Below are positions 7,128 through 12,450 of a stretch of 12,450 bases of DNA, one piece after another; position 1 is the stretch's first letter; the number at the start of each line of letters is the position of its first letter. A model generated the notes under the pieces. That model did not search any database and was not told the origin of the DNA. It was given only the letters and a program-made list of their open reading frames with translations. The stretch covers positions 1 to 12,450 of the forward strand of contig JAEZGI010000073.1 of assembly GCA_023416995.1 (NCBI GenBank), given 5' to 3'. The position numbers were made by a program, and so were the translations under genes. This DNA is from Bacteroidota bacterium. Its GTDB lineage: Bacteria > Bacteroidota > Bacteroidia > Chitinophagales > Chitinophagaceae.

Positions 7128-8480
7128 ATGCAACTTCATGATGGCTGCCATGCCCCCAAAAAGATCTTGTTTATCAGCGCATCTGCCGATGGACATTTCT
7201 ACCCGTTAACAGGTCTTGCCAAACACCTGCAATCACTCGGTCACGATGTGCGTTGGTACACCCAGTCATTCTATAAAACCAAACTGGAAAAGCTGGGCAT
7301 ACAACACTACCCCTATGTGAACGCTCCGCAACTGAACCAGGAAAATTTCACCGAACATTTTCCGCAACGTGCCGATATCAACGGTCAACTTGCAAAGTTC
7401 AAATTTGACCTTGAATTCTGTTTTTTCAGACCCATACCCGAAGGCTTGAAAGATCTTGAAGCCATACATGCTGAATTCGCATTCGATATTGTAATTGCAG
7501 ACATATTTTCATTCATCATTCCGGTGATAAAAAGCCGATTTAAAGTTCCGGTGATCGCAGCGGGAGTGATACCACTGATGTACACTTCAAAGGACCTCCC
7601 ACCAGCAGGACTTGGCTTATTGCCTGCGCGCAATATTGCGGAACGTGTGAAGTACGCCATGATGCGTTGGATGTCTGACAAAGTTTTGTTTTCCGACATT
7701 CATAAAATGTATCGGGAACTTATTGCTAAATACGATGCCTTCTATCCTGGAAAAAATACTTTTGATACCCTTTACGATGCAGCAGATATTGTTTTGCAAA
7801 GCTGTACCCCGGGATTTGAATATGAACGTCGCGATCTTCCATCAAATATTCGTTTTGCAGGTCCCATGCTGCCATACAGCGAAACAAAAAAATGGACCCC
7901 ATGGTTTGATGAAAGATTAACCAGCTATCAGACGGTGATCATTGTTACGCAGGGTACCGTAGAAAAAGATGTGAACAAACTTTTGGTGCCAACGCTCCAG
8001 GCGTTCAGGGATACTGACGTACTGGTTGTTTGTACAACGGGTGGATCACAGACGAAAGCACTTCGTCAGCGTTTTGCAGCTGGTAATATTATTATTGAAG
8101 ACTTTATTCCCTTTGCCGATATTATGCCCTATGCAGATGTGTACATCACGAATGGCGGATATGGTGGCGTGATGTTAAGCATTCAAAATGAATTGCCGCT
8201 GGTGGTTGCAGGTGTACATGAAGGTAAAAACGAGATCTGTGCAAGGGTGGGTTACTTCAACTATGGCCGAAACCTCAAAACCGAAACACCATCACCAAAA
8301 CAAGTTAAAAAGGCAGTACATGAGATCATGTCGAACCCGGTGTACAAAACCAACATACAACGCTTAAAGCAGGAATTCTCTAACTATAACGCCAACGAAT
8401 TATGCGCGCAGTATGTTAAACATCTTACCGAAAACCGGGTTCGGGAAGTGCCCCGCAATGCAGTATCCGGCAATATATGA
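7128..8480 (+). CDS. GT1-type (UGT/MGT-like) glycosyltransferase
   Basis: A 450-residue protein of the GT-B fold that transfers a sugar from a nucleotide donor to a small acceptor, probably at the cytoplasm or membrane face. The N-terminal acceptor domain starts with KKILFISASADGHFYPL, where His23 of the DGHFYP motif sits where GT1 enzymes have their catalytic base. The C-terminal donor domain has the TQGT motif (274-277) and the signature region VYITNGGYGGVML (338-350) to VAGVHEGKNEICARV (360-374), equivalent to the THGG...P..DQ..NA region of UGTs. The family's histidine in THGG is Asn342 here. I cannot tell donor or acceptor; macrolide, carotenoid and other lipid-like acceptors are all used by this family. 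The ATG at 7128 is the only in-frame start before the first strand and leaves a ten-residue lead. The NYN gene follows after 23 bases on the same strand. Confidence 0.88.
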   Translation: MQLHDGCHAPKKILFISASADGHFYPLTGLAKHLQSLGHDVRWYTQSFYKTKLEKLGIQHYPYVNAPQLNQENFTEHFPQRADINGQLAKFKFDLEFCFFRPIPEGLKDLEAIHAEFAFDIVIADIFSFIIPVIKSRFKVPVIAAGVIPLMYTSKDLPPAGLGLLPARNIAERVKYAMMRWMSDKVLFSDIHKMYRELIAKYDAFYPGKNTFDTLYDAADIVLQSCTPGFEYERRDLPSNIRFAGPMLPYSETKKWTPWFDERLTSYQTVIIVTQGTVEKDVNKLLVPTLQAFRDTDVLVVCTTGGSQTKALRQRFAAGNIIIEDFIPFADIMPYADVYITNGGYGGVMLSIQNELPLVVAGVHEGKNEICARVGYFNYGRNLKTETPSPKQVKKAVHEIMSNPVYKTNIQRLKQEFSNYNANELCAQYVKHLTENRVREVPRNAVSGNI

Positions 8481-8491
8481 GTCCGGAAGCC

Positions 8492-8499
8492 TAATTTTG
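8492..8499 (+). promoter_or_regulatory. -7-type promoter box before the NYN-LOTUS gene
   Basis: TAATTTTG matches TAnnTTTG exactly and ends 4 bases before the ATG at 8504, in the 23-base gap after the glycosyltransferase. A -33 TTTG is not visible. If active it would give a leaderless transcript for the downstream gene and separate it from the glycosyltransferase. Confidence 0.38.
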
Positions 8500-8503
8500 C
8501 TGA

Positions 8504-9448
8504 ATGGACGTAAATACCGAGTTGAAACTGGCTGTGCTGATTGATGCAGATAACATTCCTTACGCGAACATCAAAGGAATGATGGAGGAGATTGCCAAAT
8601 ACGGAACGCCGACTTTCAAACGCATATATGGTGATTGGACGCGGCCCTCTCTATCGGGATGGAAAGGGGTGCTATTGGAGAATGCTATCACTCCCATCCA
8701 GCAGTACAGTTATACCAAGGGCAAAAACTCAACTGACTCCGCATTGATCATTGATGCGATGGATATCCTGTACACAGGACAGGTTGATGGCTTTTGTATC
8801 ATCTCCAGCGACAGTGATTTTACAAGACTTGCCACCAGGCTCCGTGAAGCGGGCAAAAAAGTATTTGGAATGGGCGAACGCAAAACGCCCATCTCCTTTA
8901 TCGCTTCCTGTAACAAATTCATTTATCTGGAAATATTACCCGGCGATATACGTAATGCAAAACCAGTCAAAGTCACAACAAGGGGCAAAAATGCAAGGGT
9001 TAATGAAACAGCTGGTTCCGTACCCGATCAACCACAAGTGCAGGAGAAACCAATTGAACCGACTGCATCAACTGCGCAAAGCCGGAACACATCAATAAAA
9101 AGAACTAACGTTAAGGCACAACCGCCGGTATCGGAACCAGAGGTTGCTGTCGAAAAGATCGAAGAGACCGTCGCTTCAAAACCTCAGCCCGTAGTTGTTC
9201 TGGGCGAGGAAGTGATCCGGCTGATCACCGGCAGTATCAATGCTTTGGCTGAAGAAGATGGCTGGGTCGGTCTTTCAACACTTGGTGCACTGATCATGAA
9301 GCGCCAGCCAGATTTTGATTCACGCAACTATGGTTTCAAAAAGCTGATTGAGCTGGTCAAAAATATTCCACAGATAGAAATAGATAAAAGGGAAACCGGT
9401 AAAAATAATGTCTCCCATTTTTATGTCCGTCTCCGCGAAGGCGCTTAA
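8504..9448 (+). CDS. NYN-domain (LabA/DUF88-like) predicted ribonuclease with C-terminal OST-HTH/LOTUS domain
   Basis: A 314-residue predicted cytoplasmic RNA-processing protein. Residues about 7-146 form a NYN (PIN-like) domain: LAVLIDADN supplies Asp14, Asp16 and Asn17; Asp78 lies in KNSTDSALI, and Asp103/Asp105 in IISSDSDF. These match the acidic metal-binding positions of the LabA/DUF88 group, so nuclease activity is plausible. Residues about 150-230 are a Pro/Gln/Thr-rich, probably disordered linker. Residues about 234-312 (EEVIRLITGSINALAEEDGW, LSTLGALIMKRQPDFDSRNYG, HFYVRL ending) match the OST-HTH/LOTUS domain, a winged-helix fold known for RNA binding in eukaryotic germline proteins and also found fused to NYN in bacteria. 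Target RNAs are unknown. It lies 23 bases after the glycosyltransferase; its stop is 6 bases from that of the convergent O-methyltransferase. Confidence 0.92.
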   Translation: MDVNTELKLAVLIDADNIPYANIKGMMEEIAKYGTPTFKRIYGDWTRPSLSGWKGVLLENAITPIQQYSYTKGKNSTDSALIIDAMDILYTGQVDGFCIISSDSDFTRLATRLREAGKKVFGMGERKTPISFIASCNKFIYLEILPGDIRNAKPVKVTTRGKNARVNETAGSVPDQPQVQEKPIEPTASTAQSRNTSIKRTNVKAQPPVSEPEVAVEKIEETVASKPQPVVVLGEEVIRLITGSINALAEEDGWVGLSTLGALIMKRQPDFDSRNYGFKKLIELVKNIPQIEIDKRETGKNNVSHFYVRLREGA

Positions 9449-9454
9449 ACGAGA

Positions 9455-10489
9455 TCAACCTTTAACAGCCGAGATAAGCGCATAATCCAGCAGTGTGGGA
9501 ACAGATTCGTTGCGATTGTGCAAGCCTGCATCGCTGAACCAGGCGCGCATCTCCGCCCGGCTATAGGCTCTTCCTTTTGTGCCAAGAAACAACATGGCTG
9601 AATAATCGGTTACGGCAATCGGCCCGTCGAGCGTATCATTGAGGAAAGCATCATGTACCCATAATTCCCCGCCGGAAGTTAATGCGCCGGCAATTTTGGC
9701 TGTCAACATCCTGCAGGTTTCAACCGGCCAGTCATGAAACATACTGGCGGCGAGTATAATATCCGCAGCGGGAAACGGGTCCGCAAACATATTTGCGGCT
9801 TGCCAGGAAATACGTTTTGATACCTTATGTTCTGCCGGGATCTTTGCTTCCCATTGTTCCAAAAACCCGCGCGCCACGGTTAGCACTTCCGGCCGGTCAA
9901 GGATCGTGGCGGTTGACCCGGGATTCAATTTCAGCCATTCGAAAGTATAATAACCGGTACCCCCGGCAACATCAAGCAGGTGGGCATTACGACGAGGCAT
10001 AGCTGCTGCTACCAGTGGCGACAGGTATTGCGCTCGGCCGGATAACGCCGTAGTGAAAAAGCGGGCAGATTCCGGCTCATCCATCGGTGATGGAACATCT
10101 GCTTCCATCACGTACGAAAGACCAGCATCATTCGTAAGAGGGCCATCGTTCAATAGCCAGTCGCGTATCTGCAACACACCGGGGTCATCTTTTTCAAGGG
10201 CCGTATAACCAACGAGGTTGCCATATTTTTCATGAGTCAGGTACCTGCCCGTTTCTGTAAGGGAGAAATTGCCCGATGCATCACGGCTCACCATTCCCAT
10301 GGCGCACAGAGCCGGTATCAATACCATCGCAGGGCGTTCCACTAGTCCGGTTCCTTTCTGAATTTCACTGAAACTTCTTGGGGCGGCGGCCAAAAATTCA
10401 AAAATCTGCAGATGATGTACGGCGGCTACTAACAGATGACTGGATGCTTTCGCTCTCAGAAAACGTGTGATCGGTGCAAGGTCTACCAT
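9455..10489 (-). CDS. SAM-dependent O-methyltransferase, family 2 (hydroxyindole/caffeate type)
   Basis: A 344-residue cytoplasmic enzyme predicted to move the methyl group of S-adenosylmethionine to a hydroxyl of a small aromatic or polyketide-like molecule. The N-terminal winged-helix dimerisation domain spans about 10-90 (HHLQIFEFLAAAP, then GLVERPAMVLIPALCAMGMV and TETGRYL). The SAM-binding motif I is DVAGGTG (173-179), and the acidic residue after the second strand is Asp198 (ILDRPEV). Asp237 (MFADPFP) is in motif position, and the catalytic base is His252 in MFHDWPVETC, matching the LHDWxDxxC motif of plant and bacterial relatives. Length is normal. The gene reads as visibly more GC-rich than its neighbours, which may hint at a different history. 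The ATG at 10489 is preceded by a near-consensus promoter carrying a palindrome. No biosynthetic partner gene is nearby, so the substrate cannot be inferred. Confidence 0.9.
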   Translation of the reverse strand: MVDLAPITRFLRAKASSHLLVAAVHHLQIFEFLAAAPRSFSEIQKGTGLVERPAMVLIPALCAMGMVSRDASGNFSLTETGRYLTHEKYGNLVGYTALEKDDPGVLQIRDWLLNDGPLTNDAGLSYVMEADVPSPMDEPESARFFTTALSGRAQYLSPLVAAAMPRRNAHLLDVAGGTGYYTFEWLKLNPGSTATILDRPEVLTVARGFLEQWEAKIPAEHKVSKRISWQAANMFADPFPAADIILAASMFHDWPVETCRMLTAKIAGALTSGGELWVHDAFLNDTLDGPIAVTDYSAMLFLGTKGRAYSRAEMRAWFSDAGLHNRNESVPTLLDYALISAVKG

Positions 10490-10494
10490 CCCGG

Positions 10495-10525
10495 CAAAAT
10501 AAAATATCCGGTCATGATGACCAAA
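10495..10525 (-). promoter_or_regulatory. Near-consensus Bacteroidota promoter for the O-methyltransferase
   Basis: On the minus strand, TTTG (10525 to 10522) is followed after 19 bases by TTATTTTG (10502 to 10495), one mismatch from TAnnTTTG. Both boxes and the spacing fit the Bacteroidota -33/-7 promoter. The -7 box ends 5 bases before the ATG at 10489, implying a leaderless or very short leader transcript. Confidence 0.5.
10510..10522. promoter_or_regulatory. 13-base palindrome inside the O-methyltransferase promoter, possible operator
   Basis: GGTCATGATGACC is a perfect 6-bp inverted repeat around a single central G. It occupies the spacer between the -33 and -7 boxes of the O-methyltransferase promoter, touching the last base of the -33 TTTG. 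A protein bound here would block RNA polymerase, so a repressor site is the natural reading, but a 6-bp repeat can also arise by chance. Confidence 0.42.
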
Positions 10526-10624
10526 ACAATACCCTTATCGGGGTTGGGCCACATCTGGTTTGGGGAAATATGGTTGGTGGTCCGAAAGGCACGATTTTGT
10601 TTGCGTTTGTGTAAACTCAATTTT

Positions 10625-10903
10625 ATGGATACTACAAGAGCAGAACAAAAGATTTCTTCAGCGCTTGGCAACCCTGACCATCGCGAAGGACCAGTGGCAA
10701 GGACCATTGAAGAGCAAACTTCTAAACTTCCATCTGACTTGTTTTTATGGGCAGCAGGCGCTTCTATGGTTGCATCACTGGCATTGAAAATCGCCGGCCG
10801 TAAACATACAGCGTTGTTTGTGGGTCAATGGGCAGCACCGTTCCTTTTGCTGGGCGTTTACAACAAGATTGTGAAAGTTGCCGGTCATGATGAGGAGAGC
10901 TAA
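10625..10903 (+). CDS. Small hypothetical two-helix membrane protein
   Basis: A 92-residue protein starting MDTTRAEQKI. The first 36 residues are polar and charged (an IEEQTSKLPSD segment at 28-38), followed by two hydrophobic segments at about 39-57 (LFLWAAGASMVASLALKIA) and about 63-78 (ALFVGQWAAPFLLLGVYNKI), with a basic GRKH turn between them and a short charged tail. This is a helical hairpin with both ends likely on the same side of the membrane. I do not recognise a named family and assign no function. The frame is open further upstream to 10436, but that stretch runs antisense through the O-methyltransferase start and has no protein-like character, so the ATG at 10625 is preferred. 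A strong intrinsic terminator follows 29 bases after the stop, supporting a real, independently ended transcript. Confidence 0.75.
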   Translation: MDTTRAEQKISSALGNPDHREGPVARTIEEQTSKLPSDLFLWAAGASMVASLALKIAGRKHTALFVGQWAAPFLLLGVYNKIVKVAGHDEES

Positions 10904-10932
10904 ACAATTTGCAACCTGTTACGGTTAAATTT

Positions 10933-10958
10933 ACCTGCTTTACAGCAGGTTTTTTTTT
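10933..10958 (+). terminator. Intrinsic (rho-independent) terminator
   Basis: ACCTGCT (10933-10939), loop TTAC and AGCAGGT (10944-10950) form a perfect 7-bp stem, followed by eight further T residues (10951-10958). It lies 29 bases after the stop of the 92-residue membrane protein gene and 18 bases before the Old Yellow Enzyme ATG, so it separates the two transcripts. Confidence 0.85.
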
Positions 10959-10976
10959 GTTCATCAATTGTAAAAA

Positions 10977-12059
10977 ATGAAAAGTAAACTATTGTCGCCT
11001 ATCCGTATTGCTGATACTTTGTTCCGGAACCGCATTGTGATATCACCGATGTGCCAGTATTCATCCGAAGATGGCTTCGCAAACGACTGGCACCTGGTTC
11101 ACCTGGGAAGCCGGGCAACCGGTGGGGCAGGATTGATCATACAAGAGGCGACCGCGGTGAGCCCCGAAGGTCGGATCACTTATGCGGATCTGGGGTTATG
11201 GAAGGATGAACATATGGAAAAGTTGAAACAGATCGTTTCCTTTATACACGCTCATGGGGCCAAAGCCGGCGTACAGCTTGCCCATGCGGGCAGGAAAGCG
11301 AGTACCGAGGTTCCCTGGAAAGGCGGCCGGCAGTTTGCTTCAGATCACCCGAACGGCTGGAAAACGGTAAGTGCAGATACCAGGCCTTTCCGACCAGATC
11401 AGGAGGTACCACAGGCGCTTACAAAGACACAAATTCAACAGGTGGTAGATGATTTTGTACAGGCTACCAGACGTGCGGCAATGATCGGGTATGATGTGGT
11501 AGAGATTCATGGCGCACATGGCTACCTGTTGCACCAGTTCTATTCGCCATTAAGCAATCAACGTAATGATGAGTACGGAGGATCTTTTGAAAACCGCGTG
11601 CGGCTTCTGTTGGAAGTAACAAAAGCAGTGAAGAAAGAATGGGGAGCATCAAAACCATTGTTTGTGCGGATCTCTGCTACTGACTGGACGCCCGGCGGAT
11701 GGACAATAGAAGATTCGGTAAAACTGGTTTCATTGCTTAAGGAAGTTGGCGTGCATGTGATTGATACCTCAACAGGTGGCAATGTGCCGGGTGCAAAGAT
11801 CCCTTTATCACCCGGGTACCAGGTAGCATTCGCACAGAAAATCCGGCAGGGCACGGGCATACTAACCGGAGCTGTGGGATTGATCACCGATGCGCAACAG
11901 GCGGAAAATATTTTACAGCAAGAACAGGCTGATCTTATTTTTATAGCCCGTGCAAGTCTGCGTGATCCTAATTTCCCGTTAACCGCAGCAACGATGCTTG
12001 ATGATGAGATCACCTGGCCCCTGCAATATGAAAGAGCCAGGCCAAACCCTAAACGCTAA
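10977..12059 (+). CDS. NADH:flavin oxidoreductase, Old Yellow Enzyme family (YqjM-like)
   Basis: A 360-residue FMN-dependent ene-reductase that reduces activated C=C bonds (enones, nitro compounds and other electrophiles) with NAD(P)H in the cytoplasm. It has the hallmarks of the YqjM (thermophilic-like) class: Cys26 and Tyr28 in SPMCQYSS, the residues that tune the flavin and contact substrate; LAHAGRK (101-107); and the EIHGAHGYLLHQF motif (176-188), in which His178 and His181 bind substrate and Tyr183 is the likely proton donor. Also present are SPLSNQRNDEYGGSFENRVR (190-209), Arg231 near the flavin, and the phosphate-binding end of the barrel at TGAVGLI and ARASLRDP (about 325-331). Length matches the family. 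It starts 18 bases after a terminator, so it has its own transcript. Its TAA overlaps the stop codon of the convergent AraC gene. The natural substrate is not evident, and detoxification of electrophiles is a common role. Confidence 0.95.
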   Translation: MKSKLLSPIRIADTLFRNRIVISPMCQYSSEDGFANDWHLVHLGSRATGGAGLIIQEATAVSPEGRITYADLGLWKDEHMEKLKQIVSFIHAHGAKAGVQLAHAGRKASTEVPWKGGRQFASDHPNGWKTVSADTRPFRPDQEVPQALTKTQIQQVVDDFVQATRRAAMIGYDVVEIHGAHGYLLHQFYSPLSNQRNDEYGGSFENRVRLLLEVTKAVKKEWGASKPLFVRISATDWTPGGWTIEDSVKLVSLLKEVGVHVIDTSTGGNVPGAKIPLSPGYQVAFAQKIRQGTGILTGAVGLITDAQQAENILQQEQADLIFIARASLRDPNFPLTAATMLDDEITWPLQYERARPNPKR

Positions 12060-12450
12060 AGACTCATAAATTCTTTTTTGTATTGCATGGGTTTCTTCAA
12101 CATGATTTCGCGGAACTGTTTATTGAAGTTAGACAGCGTATTGAAACCACATTCATAACAGATAGCAGAGATCGAGTCGTCAGTTTCGATCAATAACTTA
12201 CAGGCATGTTTGATACGGATCTCTGAAACAAACTTTGAAAATGGTTTGTTGTTTCTCATCGTAAAATAACGGCTGAAAGAAGTGGGTGTCATATGTAACA
12301 TGTCAGCCAGTTCATTGATTAAGATTTTCTGTCGGAAGTTTTTCAGCACATACTCATACACGGTATTGATGCGGTGCGTTTCATGTTCATCAAAATTGTT
12401 TTCGTACGATTTGCCCGATATGTAATGATAATCTTTGGTGGTAGACAAGA
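12056..12450 (-). CDS. AraC-family transcriptional regulator (5' end beyond the window)
   Basis: The C-terminal 131 codons or so of an AraC-type regulator; the frame runs off the window end, so the sensor domain and start are not visible. The two helix-turn-helix units are at about 12271-12340 (ILINELADMLHMTPTSFSRYF) and about 12105-12185 (DSISAICYECGFNTLSNFNK), followed by the usual KKPMQYKKEF ending. The HETHRINTVYEYVLKNF stretch is the linker helix that precedes this domain in Bacteroidota members with an N-terminal cupin. A TTG near the edge (12448) should not be taken as the start. It converges on the Old Yellow Enzyme gene, and the two stop codons overlap within CTAA (12056-12059). Regulation of that gene is possible but unproven. 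Confidence 0.9.
   Translation of the reverse strand, partial: LSTTKDYHYISGKSYENNFDEHETHRINTVYEYVLKNFRQKILINELADMLHMTPTSFSRYFTMRNNKPFSKFVSEIRIKHACKLLIETDDSISAICYECGFNTLSNFNKQFREIMLKKPMQYKKEFMSL

Noticed and set aside
10436..10624. Upstream extension of the 92-residue membrane protein
   Set aside because: The extra 63 codons run antisense to the O-methyltransferase start and promoter and have no protein-like character; the ATG at 10625 gives a sensible start.
10508..10893. Exact 13-base repeat CCGGTCATGATGA at 10508-10520 and 10881-10893
   Set aside because: About one 13-base repeat is expected by chance in a window of this size, and the second copy is coding sequence with only half of the palindrome.
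1..12450. Defence system, phage, integrative element or CRISPR
   Set aside because: No nuclease-helicase clusters, integrases, transposases, direct-repeat arrays or tRNA attachment sites were found; the NYN-LOTUS gene stands without partners typical of a defence island.

Overview
The window looks like ordinary chromosome from a member of the Bacteroidota, probably close to the Chitinophagaceae. This is inferred from the protein families, from the lack of clear Shine-Dalgarno sequences before most starts, and from several boxes close to the Bacteroidota -7 promoter element TAnnTTTG just upstream of start codons. There are eleven protein genes, two of them cut by the window edges. I see no rRNA, tRNA, CRISPR array, insertion sequence or phage gene.

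Layout. Positions 1-1329 hold the 3' part of mnmE (tRNA wobble-uridine modification GTPase). A short DUF421/YetF-like membrane protein converges on it (1375-1824, minus). Divergent from that is a short-chain dehydrogenase (1840-2676), followed on the same strand by an AraC-type regulator (2725-3627). Next is a P-type ATPase of 841 residues (3746-6271) whose catalytic core is intact but whose membrane ion-site residues differ from calcium pumps. A small secreted or outer-membrane hypothetical protein (6338-6883, minus) lies divergent from a GT1-type glycosyltransferase (7128-8480). The glycosyltransferase is followed 23 bases later by a NYN-nuclease plus OST-HTH/LOTUS protein (8504-9448). An O-methyltransferase (9455-10489, minus) converges on that pair and is divergent from a 92-residue two-helix membrane protein (10625-10903), which ends in a clear intrinsic terminator. 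A YqjM-type Old Yellow Enzyme (10977-12059) follows, and its stop codon overlaps that of a convergent AraC regulator (12056 to beyond the window end, minus).

How the genes relate. Most look like independent transcription units. Two oxidoreductases (the SDR and the Old Yellow Enzyme) each sit beside an AraC-family gene, which suggests local regulation, although the second regulator lacks its sensor domain here because of the window edge. The glycosyltransferase and NYN-LOTUS genes could be co-transcribed, but a promoter-like box lies between them.

The points most worth a second look are: a perfect palindrome inside a near-consensus Bacteroidota promoter for the O-methyltransferase; a perfect 8-bp inverted repeat in the divergent region before the glycosyltransferase; the ion-site substitutions in the P-type ATPase; the bacterial NYN-LOTUS protein; and a recurring arrangement of -7-like boxes only 3-8 bases before start codons, which suggests leaderless or nearly leaderless transcripts. 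I do not see evidence for a coherent new multi-gene system.
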